Assembly (NCBI RefSeq): GCF_008642275.1
Contig: NZ_CP029189.1
Location: 4,562,501-4,626,500 of the forward strand
From: Streptomyces venezuelae
GTDB lineage: Bacteria; Actinomycetota; Actinomycetes; Streptomycetales; Streptomycetaceae
DNA length: 64,000 nucleotides
Direction of reading: 5' to 3'
Below, piece by piece: positions 44,840 to 53,272 of the stretch. Positions within the stretch are counted from its first letter, which is position 1, and each line of letters starts with the position of its first letter. The position numbers were made by a program, and so were the translations under genes. The notes beneath the pieces are model-generated. The model saw only the letters and a list, made by a program, of their open reading frames with translations. It was not told the origin of the DNA and made no database searches.

Positions 44840-45822
44840 CAGGCACCCGCTCCCGCGGGGGTGGCCCGGCGGCCGGTGCGCAGCCGGCGCAGCACGGTGG
44901 AGCGTTCGTCGTCCATCGAGTCCAGGACCTGGTCCAGTACGTCCTGCGGCATGCGGCCGAGCGCGGCCGAGCTCATCAGGCGGAGTTTCTTGGCCACGTC
45001 CGGCTCGAACCTTTCGATGGACCCGAAATGGTGGGCGATAATTGCACAATAGGTTCGGACGGCTTTGGGGAGCAGCCGGTCGGATTCCCGGTCGGCGATG
45101 ACTTCCGCGAGCACCTGATCGAATGCGCGGATGAAATCGAGCTGCCGTTCGTCCCCCACCTGCGTCAATGAGGTGGAAACCCCGCGCCGGTAGAAGACGC
45201 CGGGCAGGCCGACCGCGGCGAAGGAGTCGGCCTCCCGGTGCAGCCGCCAGATCCACGGCCGGTCCTCCGCGGTCCGCAGCCCGTCGGTGAAGTGCAGCAC
45301 CCCGCGGTCCAGCAGCCGCCGGTGGTACATCCCGGCCCACGCGTACGGATAGTCGACCGACGTGGCCCGGTCGGCGGGCAGGATCGCGGTGCGCGGGGCG
45401 GCGACCACCGACTCGGGGCCGAAGGGCACGCGCTGCACGCTCCGCGACCGCCCCGTGCACCGCACATGGTCGGTGCGGACGAAATCGCAGCTCAGAGCCT
45501 CTATGGCAGCCAGGGTCCGGGCCAGGTGGCCGGGTGCCAGCCAGTCGTCCCCGTCCAGGAACGTCAGGTATTCGCCGCGGGCCGCGTCCAGACCGGTGTT
45601 CCGCGCGGTGGCCAGGCCCCCGTTGCGCTCGTGTCTGAGGTGCACCGCCCCCGGCAGCTCGCGCGCCGCCCGTTCCAGCAGGCCGGACGTCCCGTCCGTC
45701 GAGCAGTCGTCGACGAGCAGGAACTCGAAATCCTCCCGGGCGTTGAGTTCGAGACTCTTCAGGGCGTCCGGTGCGTATGTCTGCACGTTGTAGAACGGCA
45801 CGACAACAGAGAGCTTGGGCAC
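44839..45822 (-). CDS. Family 2 glycosyltransferase
   Basis: The 327-residue protein has the GT-A start LSVVVPFYNVQTY, DDCSTDGTSG, the GLATARNTGLDAARGEYLTF region and the metal-binding DGDDW. The C-terminal part carries RTAEDRPWIWRLH. It likely adds a sugar or a priming residue to the polymer made by the neighbouring genes. GTG at 45822 is the best start. Parts around 45000-45170 are noticeably more AT-rich than the surroundings. Confidence 0.9.
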   Translation of the reverse strand: MPKLSVVVPFYNVQTYAPDALKSLELNAREDFEFLLVDDCSTDGTSGLLERAARELPGAVHLRHERNGGLATARNTGLDAARGEYLTFLDGDDWLAPGHLARTLAAIEALSCDFVRTDHVRCTGRSRSVQRVPFGPESVVAAPRTAILPADRATSVDYPYAWAGMYHRRLLDRGVLHFTDGLRTAEDRPWIWRLHREADSFAAVGLPGVFYRRGVSTSLTQVGDERQLDFIRAFDQVLAEVIADRESDRLLPKAVRTYCAIIAHHFGSIERFEPDVAKKLRLMSSAALGRMPQDVLDQVLDSMDDERSTVLRRLRTGRRATPAGAGA

Positions 45823-45998
45823 CCGCGAGACATTAGGGCGCCGCCCGTCATTCACCGTGGCCCGGATGCGGATTCCATGTGAACGGCGCGGGGCGGGCGA
45901 GTTAACCCGTGCGCTTTCGCATTCAGTCGACGCGTTGTTAACCCGCTGTTGTGCGGTCGTTGGGCCGATCACCGAAATTGCGGAATAGCTTCTGCCGC

Positions 45999-47387
45999 GT
46001 GCCAGAACGCAAACGCGTCGCCGTACTCGCCGATTCCGACACGCGATGGAAATGGGGTGCGCTCACCGCCCGCCGTCTCGTGCCCGACCACCAGCTCACC
46101 GGATTCCTGCTGCGCGGCCGGGCCACCCCCACCGCCCGCCAGCTCGGAGAGGTGGGCGTACGGGCCGACCGGCTGTCCGAGGTGACCTGCGCCGAGTTCC
46201 TCGCGGAGATCGAACGCGAGCGCTACGACGTGGTCGTCCTCGCGCTCGTCGGCGGAGCCGTCCAGGCCGTCCTGCACGGGGCCCGCGCCCTGTGGCCCGC
46301 CCCGGCCCGGCGCCCCGTACTCGTCACCGGCTACGTGGGCGTCGTGTACGAGAAGCTCGCCGACGGGCTGCTGCTGCGCCACGGCGCCGACCTCGTCCTC
46401 GCCAACTCACGCCACGACGCGCAGCGGTTCCGCGCCGTGTACGAGGGCGTCGGCGCGGACGCCGCCGCCGTCACCGAGACCGCGCTGCCCTTCCTGGGCG
46501 GGGCGCCGTACGAGCCGGCCGGGAGCCGGGCCCACACCGTGGTCTTCGCCGTCCAGCCCTCCGTGCCCGAGAGCCGCGCCGACCGCGCCTACCTGCTGGA
46601 ACGAGCCGCCGGACACGCCCGGCTGCACCCCGGCCGGGAGGTGCTGATCAAGCTGCGCAGCAAGCCCGGGGAGCACACCACGCACCTGGAGGAGCAGCCG
46701 TACCAGCGGCTCGCGGAGAAGATCCCCGGCGGACTGCCCGCCAACTGCCGCCTGGTGTACGGGAACATGGGCGAGGTCCTGGACGGCGCCGACCTGCTGG
46801 TCACCGTCTCCTCCACGGCCGCCCTGGAGTCCCTGCACCGCTCCATCCCGACGGCGATCCTCACCGACCTCGGCATCCGCGAGGCCCTCGGCAACCACCA
46901 CTTCCTCGGCTCCGGCTGCCTGGCCTCCTGGGACCAGCTCGACTCCGGTCTCCTGCCGACCGGCGACCCGCTGTGGCTGGCGGCGCAGGGCGTGCTCCCG
47001 GCGCCGCCGAGCCCGGCACCGGGAGCGGCGCCGCCGAGCCCGGCACCGGCCGCCCAGGATCCGGCCGCCGGGCCCGCCGCGGGCGAGGCGCACGACCCCT
47101 ACGCCGTCGCCCGGGCCAAGGTCGCCGGACTGCTCGCGGCGACCCGGCTGCCCCCGCCCGCCCCGTACTACACGCGCACCACCGCCCCCGGGTACCTCCC
47201 CGGGATCCTCGCCCGCCACCACCTCGCGCCCGACGGCACCCCGCTGCCCGGCGCGGTGCGCCCGGCCCGGGGCGAGTCCCGGCTGCGCCGCACCCTCCGC
47301 GCCCACCTGCGCGAGGCCGCACGCGGGGCCTACCGGCACGGCGTGCAGCGCGTGGCCCCGGTGATCCGCAGGCTGGGGGAGCTGTGA
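45999..47387 (+). CDS. DUF6716-type putative glycosyltransferase
   Basis: The 462-residue protein starts KRVAVLADSDTRWKWG, matching the opening of DUF6716 proteins that sit beside cytidylyltransferase genes in Streptomyces. The middle looks like a GT-B fold (VLVTGYVGVVYEKL, FAVQPSVPESRADR, LIKLRSKPGEH, DLLVTVSSTAALES). A Pro/Ala-rich insert of about 40 residues comes before the basic C-terminus. GTGA overlap couples it to the neuA-neuB gene. It is divergent to the GT2 gene. Confidence 0.8.
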   Translation: MPERKRVAVLADSDTRWKWGALTARRLVPDHQLTGFLLRGRATPTARQLGEVGVRADRLSEVTCAEFLAEIERERYDVVVLALVGGAVQAVLHGARALWPAPARRPVLVTGYVGVVYEKLADGLLLRHGADLVLANSRHDAQRFRAVYEGVGADAAAVTETALPFLGGAPYEPAGSRAHTVVFAVQPSVPESRADRAYLLERAAGHARLHPGREVLIKLRSKPGEHTTHLEEQPYQRLAEKIPGGLPANCRLVYGNMGEVLDGADLLVTVSSTAALESLHRSIPTAILTDLGIREALGNHHFLGSGCLASWDQLDSGLLPTGDPLWLAAQGVLPAPPSPAPGAAPPSPAPAAQDPAAGPAAGEAHDPYAVARAKVAGLLAATRLPPPAPYYTRTTAPGYLPGILARHHLAPDGTPLPGAVRPARGESRLRRTLRAHLREAARGAYRHGVQRVAPVIRRLGEL

Positions 47388-49093
47388 GGGTCCTCGCCGT
47401 CATCCCGGCCCGCGGCGGCTCCAAGGGGGTGCCGGGCAAGAACCTCGCCGAGGTCGCCGGCACCCCGCTCGTCGCCCGCGCCGTGCTGGCCTGCCGGGCC
47501 GCGCCGACCGTCACCGACGTGGTGGTCTCCACCGACTCCGAGGCCATCGCCGAGGCCGCCCGCACCGCCGGAGCCGACGTCATCGCCCGCCCCGCCGCGA
47601 TCTCCGGCGACACCGCGAGCAGCGAGGCCGCCGTCCTGCACGCGCTCGCCGCCTTCGAGGAACTGCACTCGCTCACCGTGGACGTGGTCCTCCTCGTCCA
47701 GTGCACCAGCCCCTTCCTCGCCACCTCCGACGTCGAGTCGGTCGCCGTGGCCGTCGCCTCCGGGGCGGCCGACTCGGCCCTGACCGTGGCCCCGTTCCAC
47801 GGATTCCTCTGGCGGGAGGGGCCCGAGGGCTCCGCGGCCGGCGTCAACCACGACGCGTCGTACCGGCCCCGGCGCCAGGACCGGCCGCAGGACCTGCTGG
47901 AGACGGGCGCCGCCTACGCCATGGACGCCGCGGGCTTCCGTACCGCCCGGCACCGGTTCTTCGGCCGCACCCTCCCCGTCGCCACCGACCCCGCCCGGGT
48001 CCTGGAGATCGACGACCCGCACGACCTGGCCCGCGCCCGCCTGCTCGCCCCCCTGCTCGACCCGCGCCCCGGAGCGCACCCCGCGGCCCCCGTACCGCAG
48101 GCCCCGGACCGGGACACCCACCCCGACCCGCAGCTCACACCCCGTACCCCCCGTACACCCCCGCACCGAAGGACGCCCCCTGCCATGACGACCACTCCCG
48201 ACCCCCGCCTGCGTACCTTCGGCTCCCGCACCGCGGGCCCCGGCCGCCCCGTCTACGTCGTCGGCGAGATCGGCATCAACCACAACGGCGACCTCGGCAA
48301 CGCCTTCGCCCTCATCGACGCCGCAGCCGATGCCGGCTGCGACGCCGTGAAGTTCCAGAAGCGCACCCCGGAGATCTGCACCCCGCGCGACCAGTGGGAC
48401 ATCGAACGCGACACCCCCTGGGGCCGGATGACCTACATCGACTACCGCCACAAGGTCGAGTTCGGCGAGGACGAGTACCGCGCCATCGACGAGCACTGCG
48501 CCAAGCGCGGCATCGACTGGTTCGCCTCCCCGTGGGACACCGAGGCCGTCGCCTTCCTGGAGAAGTTCGACGTCCCCGCCCACAAGGTGGCCTCCGCCTC
48601 GCTCACCGACGACGAGCTGCTGCGCGCCCTGCGCGCCACCGGCCGCACCGTCGTCCTGTCCACGGGCATGTCCACCCCGCAGCAGATCCGGCACGCGGTG
48701 GAGGTGCTCGGCAGTGCCAACATCCTTCTCTGCCACGCCACTTCGACGTACCCGGCCAAGGCCGAGGAGCTCAACCTGCGGGTGATCAACACCCTCCGGG
48801 AGGAGTACCCGAACGTTCCGATCGGCTACTCCGGCCACGAGACGGGCCTGCAGACCACCCTCGCCGCCGTCGCCCTCGGCGCCACCTTCGTCGAGCGGCA
48901 CATCACCCTCGACCGCGCGATGTGGGGTTCGGACCAGGCGGCCTCCGTCGAGCCCGGCGGCCTCACCCGTCTCGTCCGCGACATCCGCACCATCGAGACC
49001 GCCCTCGGCGACGGCGTCAAGCGCGTCTACGAGTCCGAGCTCGGCCCCATGAAGAAGCTCCGCCGCGTGCAGGGCGAGCTGGCAGCCGTCTGA
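47384..49093 (+). CDS. neuA-neuB: CMP-nonulosonate synthetase fused in frame to nonulosonate synthase (NeuA-NeuB)
   Basis: One frame of 569 residues contains two enzymes. Residues 1 to about 226 are an acylneuraminate cytidylyltransferase (VIPARGGSKGVPGKNLAEVA, VVVSTDSEAIAEAA, QCTSPFL, ETGAAYAMD). A Pro/Arg-rich linker of about 40 residues follows with no stop codon. From Met 268 comes a NeuB-type synthase (YVVGEIGINHNGDLG, KFQKRTPE, FASPWD, IGYSGHE). NeuB joins a hexose or ManNAc with PEP; NeuA activates the product with CMP. A separate NeuB start at ATG 48185 has only a distant GAAGGA. Confidence 0.85.
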   Translation: MRVLAVIPARGGSKGVPGKNLAEVAGTPLVARAVLACRAAPTVTDVVVSTDSEAIAEAARTAGADVIARPAAISGDTASSEAAVLHALAAFEELHSLTVDVVLLVQCTSPFLATSDVESVAVAVASGAADSALTVAPFHGFLWREGPEGSAAGVNHDASYRPRRQDRPQDLLETGAAYAMDAAGFRTARHRFFGRTLPVATDPARVLEIDDPHDLARARLLAPLLDPRPGAHPAAPVPQAPDRDTHPDPQLTPRTPRTPPHRRTPPAMTTTPDPRLRTFGSRTAGPGRPVYVVGEIGINHNGDLGNAFALIDAAADAGCDAVKFQKRTPEICTPRDQWDIERDTPWGRMTYIDYRHKVEFGEDEYRAIDEHCAKRGIDWFASPWDTEAVAFLEKFDVPAHKVASASLTDDELLRALRATGRTVVLSTGMSTPQQIRHAVEVLGSANILLCHATSTYPAKAEELNLRVINTLREEYPNVPIGYSGHETGLQTTLAAVALGATFVERHITLDRAMWGSDQAASVEPGGLTRLVRDIRTIETALGDGVKRVYESELGPMKKLRRVQGELAAV

Positions 49094-49189
49094 ACCCCGG
49101 GGGGCGTCCCGCCGACCGGGCCCGCGGGGCCGGCGGGACACCCCCCACGTCCGGCGCGTACGAGATCCGCCCCCGACAAGGAGTACGTG

Positions 49190-50365
49190 GTGACCCCCTC
49201 CGCCCCCGCCGCCCCTTCCGCCTCCGCCCTGGCGTTCGTCGAGAGTCCGGTCCAGCTCCTGAACGTGCTGGAGTGGGCGTACGCGCGCCCCGGAGCGCAG
49301 CCGCAGCTGGACGGCGTCCCGCGCCAGCGGGGGCGCCGGGCCGGCGGCGGGGACCCGCCCCCCGCCCCCCGCCCCGCGGGCGCGGACTCCCCGCTGCGGA
49401 TCGTCGTCCTGCCGCCCACCGACCCGATGTCCCGCGGCCAGCTGCGCCGGGTGGCCGCGCTGGCCCGGGACGAGGGGCACGAGGTCCGGTGGCAGGAGGC
49501 GCGCGGCAGCCGGCTCGCGCCGCTGAAGGCGCTCGCCGCGCTCGCGCGCGACGTACGTGCCGCGCGTACGGTCGTCGTCGGCGACCCGTTCTCGCGCTAC
49601 GTCCAGCTGCTGCTCACCCTCGTGCGGGCCGAGGAGCTCGTGGTGGTCGACGACGGCACCGCCACCATGGAGTTCATGGCCCAGACCGCCCGCGGTGAAC
49701 GCCTCGTACGGTGGCACCGGGCCGGCGGCGGCGGTCTGCCCGGCCGGGTCCGCGAGCTGGCGTACGCACCCGTCTCGGCGACCGCGCGCCGCCGCTTCAC
49801 CCCGGCGGCGCACCACGGCCACCGCGTCGAGGTGTTCAGCTCGATGCCCGTCACCGCCCACGGCGGGATGACGCTGCGGGTCAACGACTTCGCCTGGACC
49901 CGCGCCCGGTTCGGCCCGCCCCGGCTGACCAAGGGCACCGACCTGGTCGGCACCTCGCTCGTGGAGACCGGGGTGGTGGACCCGGACCGCTATCTGGACG
50001 CCGTGCGCGCCCTGACCCTGGAGTACGGAGCCACCCGCTACTTCGCCCACCGCCGCGAGTCCCCGGAGAAGCTGCGCGCCCTGAGCCGCGTGACGGGGCT
50101 GGAGATCGTGCGTCCGGACCTGCCGCTGGAGCTGATCGCCCGGCGCGGTCCGGTCGGCCGGACGATCGTCAGCTTTCCGTCCACCGTCGTCCACACGCTG
50201 CCGTACGCCCTGACCGGCACCGGCGTCACGGTCGCCGTGTGCGATGTGGACCCCGCCTGGCTCACCGGGTCCGCCCCCCCGCGCGCCCGCACCTTCCTCG
50301 CGGGGGTCACCGACACCGCCCGTGATGTGCGCAGACTGCCTGCGCAGGCGGCTCCCACGGCCTGA
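49190..50365 (+). CDS. Sialyltransferase-like protein of the glycopolymer locus
   Basis: The 391-residue protein begins with LAFVESPVQLLNVLEWAY, an opening seen in CMP-sialic-acid transferases of the GT52/polysialyltransferase group. It has an acidic-Gly motif in LVVVDDGTATMEF, YFAHRRESPEKL where the HP motif would be, and a Ser/Thr motif in VSFPSTVVHTLPYAL. Two GTG codons are adjacent; the one at 49190 has better spacing to AAGGAG. It probably uses the CMP-sugar made by the upstream gene. Confidence 0.75.
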   Translation: MTPSAPAAPSASALAFVESPVQLLNVLEWAYARPGAQPQLDGVPRQRGRRAGGGDPPPAPRPAGADSPLRIVVLPPTDPMSRGQLRRVAALARDEGHEVRWQEARGSRLAPLKALAALARDVRAARTVVVGDPFSRYVQLLLTLVRAEELVVVDDGTATMEFMAQTARGERLVRWHRAGGGGLPGRVRELAYAPVSATARRRFTPAAHHGHRVEVFSSMPVTAHGGMTLRVNDFAWTRARFGPPRLTKGTDLVGTSLVETGVVDPDRYLDAVRALTLEYGATRYFAHRRESPEKLRALSRVTGLEIVRPDLPLELIARRGPVGRTIVSFPSTVVHTLPYALTGTGVTVAVCDVDPAWLTGSAPPRARTFLAGVTDTARDVRRLPAQAAPTA

Positions 50366-50493
50366 TGAGCGCGCGAGTTTACCCCCGGGCGCATCCGGTC
50401 ATGCGTCCAGAGGTCGGGTTTCTTTCCCCTAACGGCATGAACTTTTCGTGATCCCCGGCCAGTTGACCCGTCCGTGGGCCTACCCTTCAACGG

Positions 50494-51750
50494 GTGAACC
50501 AGTTGATGTCCCGCGAGTCCCAGACCGCCCAGCCCGCCGCGTCCGACCGGCCCGAGCTGCCCGGCAAGCTTCCGGACCACCTGCGTACCGAACTGATCGC
50601 CTTCCGCCGGGACTTGCACATGCACCCGGAGCTCGGACACCAGGAATTCCGGACCACCGCGGCGATCAAGGCCCGGTTGGAGAAAGCCGGCCTGCGACCA
50701 CGGGTGCTGAAGTCCGGCACGGGCCTGATCTGTGACGTGGGCACGTGGGACGGGGGCCGGCCGATGCTGGCCCTGCGCGCGGACATCGACGCCCTGCCCA
50801 TCCCGGATGCCAAGACGCACGTCTCGTACCGATCGACCTTCGCGGACCGCGCCCACGCCTGCGGCCACGACGTGCACACCTCGGTGGTCCTCGGCGCCGG
50901 CCTGGTCCTCGCCGAGCTCGACCGGCAGGGGCTGCTGCCCCGCCCCGTGCGGCTGCTCTTCCAGCCCGCGGAGGAGGTGCTCCCGGGCGGCGCCACCGAC
51001 GCCATCGAGTCCGGCGTCCTGGACGGGGTCGGCCGGATCGTCGCCGTGCACTGCGACCCCCGGGTCGACGCGGGGCGCATCGGGCTGCGGGCCGGCCCCA
51101 TCACCTCGGCCTGTGACCGGCTGGAGGTCACCCTCTCCGGCGCCGGCGGGCACACCGCGCGGCCGCATCTGACCACCGACCTGGTGACGGCCGCCGCCCG
51201 GGTGGCCGTCGACGCCCCGGCCCTGCTGGCCCGCCGGATGGACGCCCGCTCGGGCATGTCCGTCACGTGGGGCCGGATCGAGGCCGGGCACGCGTGCAAC
51301 GTCATCCCGATGCACGCCGAGCTCTCGGGAACCGTGCGCTGCCTGGACCTGAACGCCTGGCACGAGGCGCCGGACATGATCCACGCGGCGATCGACGAGA
51401 TCGCGACCATGCACGGGGCCAAGTTCGAGATCAACCACGTGCGCGGGGTGCCCCCGGTGGTCAACGACCCGGTGATCACGGAGCTGCTGCGCGAGGCGAT
51501 GGGGGTCCGCTGCGGAGCGGACTCGGTCGAGGACACGGAGCAGAGCCTGGGCGGGGAGGACTTCTCCTGGTACCTGGAGCACGTTCCGGGCGCGATGGCC
51601 CGGCTCGGGGTCCGCAAGCCCGGTGACACCGCCAAGCGTGATCTGCACCGCGGTGACTTCGACGTGGACGAGTCCGCGATCGGCGTCGGCGTGGAGTTCT
51701 TCACGGCCGCCGCACTGATCGACGGGCGTCGGGCCGTGGCCGGAAGATAG
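50494..51750 (+). CDS. M20-family amidohydrolase
   Basis: The 418-residue protein is an M20D metallopeptidase/amidohydrolase: FRRDLHMHPELGHQEF, ALRADIDALPI, the metal ligands in HACGHDVHTS and FQPAEEVLPGGA, and a C-terminal GGEDFSWYL. Relatives cleave N-acyl amino acids or hippurate-like amides. The GTG at 50494 or ATG at 50506 may be the start. A perfect hairpin terminates it, so it is not part of the transporter operon that follows. Confidence 0.93.
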   Translation: MNQLMSRESQTAQPAASDRPELPGKLPDHLRTELIAFRRDLHMHPELGHQEFRTTAAIKARLEKAGLRPRVLKSGTGLICDVGTWDGGRPMLALRADIDALPIPDAKTHVSYRSTFADRAHACGHDVHTSVVLGAGLVLAELDRQGLLPRPVRLLFQPAEEVLPGGATDAIESGVLDGVGRIVAVHCDPRVDAGRIGLRAGPITSACDRLEVTLSGAGGHTARPHLTTDLVTAAARVAVDAPALLARRMDARSGMSVTWGRIEAGHACNVIPMHAELSGTVRCLDLNAWHEAPDMIHAAIDEIATMHGAKFEINHVRGVPPVVNDPVITELLREAMGVRCGADSVEDTEQSLGGEDFSWYLEHVPGAMARLGVRKPGDTAKRDLHRGDFDVDESAIGVGVEFFTAAALIDGRRAVAGR

Positions 51751-51801
51751 CCGTCAGGACCGCACTCCTTACAGCATCCGCGGGACTCCCGGCGGGCGTG
51801 T

Positions 51802-51826
51802 CCAGCCCTTGGTACACAAGGGCTGG
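51802..51826 (+). terminator. Terminator of the amidohydrolase gene
   Basis: CCAGCCCTTG, a 5-base loop and CAAGGGCTGG form a perfect 10-bp stem 51 bases after the stop. Confidence 0.85.
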
Positions 51827-51906
51827 GCACGGAAGGAGTTACCAATCGGTCACTGTCCGGTTCGCGACGATCCGATAACGACTCATGAACGGGCCTTTAA
51901 CTGACA

Positions 51907-51922
51907 TCTACGCGCGTTACGA
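51907..51922. promoter_or_regulatory. CTACGCGCGT motif upstream of the BMP lipoprotein gene
   Basis: TCTACGCGCGTTACGA shares CTACGCGCGT with the perfect palindrome at 53181 and the variant at 57780. It overlaps a possible -10 (TACGAT), about 60 bases before the lipoprotein start. Confidence 0.6.
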
Positions 51923-51980
51923 TCGCCGCGAAACCAGCGCCGGTCGTGGCGCTTCGGTCAGGTTTTGAAGGAGCCTCCCC

Positions 51981-53042
51981 TTGCGCCGGATCACCAGGAT
52001 CGCCACCGTGGGCATCGCGTCCGCGGCGCTGGCCCTCTCGGCCACCGCCTGTGGCGGAAAGAAGTCGTCGGACGCCTCGGCCTCCCCCTCGGAGTCGGGT
52101 CAGAAGTCCGCAGCCATCGCGTACGACATCGGTGGCCGCGGCGACCAGTCGTTCAACGACGCCGCCTACGCCGGCCTGAAGAAGGCCGAAACGGACCTGA
52201 AGGTCAAGACCGCCGAGGCGGAGCCCACCGACGGTGAGGGCGAGGCCGACAAGGTCCAGCGCCTCACCGAGCTGGCCCGTAAGGGCAACAACCCGGTCAT
52301 CGGCGTCGGCTTCGCCTACGCCCCGGCCATCAAGAAGGTCGCGCCGAAGTTCCCGAACACCACGTTCGGCATCATCGACGACACCTCGGTGACCGGCCCG
52401 AACATCGCCAACCTCGTCTTCAACGAGGAGCAGGGCTCCTACCTGGCCGGCGTCGCCGCCGCCAAGGCGTCCAAGACCGGCACGGTCGGCTTCATCGGCG
52501 GTGTCGAGGTTCCGCTGATCAAGAAGTTCGAGGCGGGCTTCACCCAGGGCGTCAAGGACACCAACCCGAACGCCAAGGTGCTCTCCGCGTACCTGACGCA
52601 GCCGCCGAACTTCGACGGTTTCGCCAAGCCCGACCTCGGCAAGGCCGCCGCGCTGGGCCAGCTCGACGCGGGCGGCGCCGACGTGGTCTACGCCGCTGCC
52701 GGTCTCGCCGGTTCGGGTGCCATCGAGGCCGCTTCCTCCAAGGGCAAGTGGGCCATCGGCGTCGACTCCGACCAGTACAACCAGGCCGGTCTGGCGAAGT
52801 ACAAGGACTCGATCCTGACCTCGGTCACCAAGGACGTCGAGGACTCGGTCTTCAACCTGATCAAGTCGGTCGAGGACGGCAAGCCGACCACCGGTGAGAT
52901 CCGCTACGGCCTGGACAAGGACGGCGTCGGCCTGGCCGACTCCAACCCGAAGTACAAGGAGATGGCTGACGTCGTCGCCGCGGTGGAGAAGGCCAAGGCC
53001 GACATCATCGCCAAGAAGATCACCGTCAAGACCGCGCCGTAA
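51981..53042 (+). CDS. BMP-family nucleoside-binding lipoprotein
   Basis: The 353-residue protein has a signal peptide and lipobox LSATACGG (mature Cys 24), then a Ser-rich spacer and the BMP/PnrA fold: YDIGGRGDQSFNDAAYAGL, PVIGVGFAYAPA, FIGGVEVPLIKKFEAGF and GVDSDQYN. It captures nucleosides for the ABC transporter encoded next. TTG is the start, supported by GAAGGAG 7 bases before it. A strong hairpin follows, which should make this transcript more abundant than the transporter genes. Confidence 0.95.
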   Translation: MRRITRIATVGIASAALALSATACGGKKSSDASASPSESGQKSAAIAYDIGGRGDQSFNDAAYAGLKKAETDLKVKTAEAEPTDGEGEADKVQRLTELARKGNNPVIGVGFAYAPAIKKVAPKFPNTTFGIIDDTSVTGPNIANLVFNEEQGSYLAGVAAAKASKTGTVGFIGGVEVPLIKKFEAGFTQGVKDTNPNAKVLSAYLTQPPNFDGFAKPDLGKAAALGQLDAGGADVVYAAAGLAGSGAIEAASSKGKWAIGVDSDQYNQAGLAKYKDSILTSVTKDVEDSVFNLIKSVEDGKPTTGEIRYGLDKDGVGLADSNPKYKEMADVVAAVEKAKADIIAKKITVKTAP

Positions 53043-53072
53043 GGCCGTTCCTGACATGTAGTCCTGGTCTAC

Positions 53073-53109
53073 GGGGTCCGGGAAGCGGTCGACATCGCTC
53101 CCGGGCCCC
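53073..53109 (+). terminator. Terminator after the BMP lipoprotein gene
   Basis: GGGGTCCGGGA-AGCG pairs with CGCT-CCCGGGCCCC with one wobble and one bulge, 31 bases after the stop. Confidence 0.8.
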
Positions 53110-53180
53110 GAGCCTCGTTCTGTGATCGTTAGTCTGTGACCACGTGGCCGCCTGGCCGCAAGTTTTCACTTCCGACAGTG

Positions 53181-53192
53181 CTACGCGCGTAG
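53181..53192. promoter_or_regulatory. CTACGCGCGTAG palindrome upstream of the ABC operon
   Basis: A perfect 12-bp palindrome about 80 bases before the ABC ATPase start, in the promoter region after the lipoprotein terminator. Confidence 0.7.
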
Positions 53193-53272
53193 AAGCATCG
53201 TGGACGCGATACTTTCTCTCCCCGCCCTGTCCCCCCTGCCTTCCGCTCCTTCCGCGCCAAGGAGAGTGCGTC

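Noticed and set aside
43499..50365. Reading the glycopolymer locus as a secondary-metabolite cluster
   Set aside because: No PKS, NRPS, terpene or tailoring genes are present; the enzymes fit cell-wall polymer synthesis.
53050..53075. DasR (dre) site after the BMP gene
   Set aside because: Only one half (TGGTCTA) matches; the other half of the palindrome is missing and it lies at the start of a terminator.
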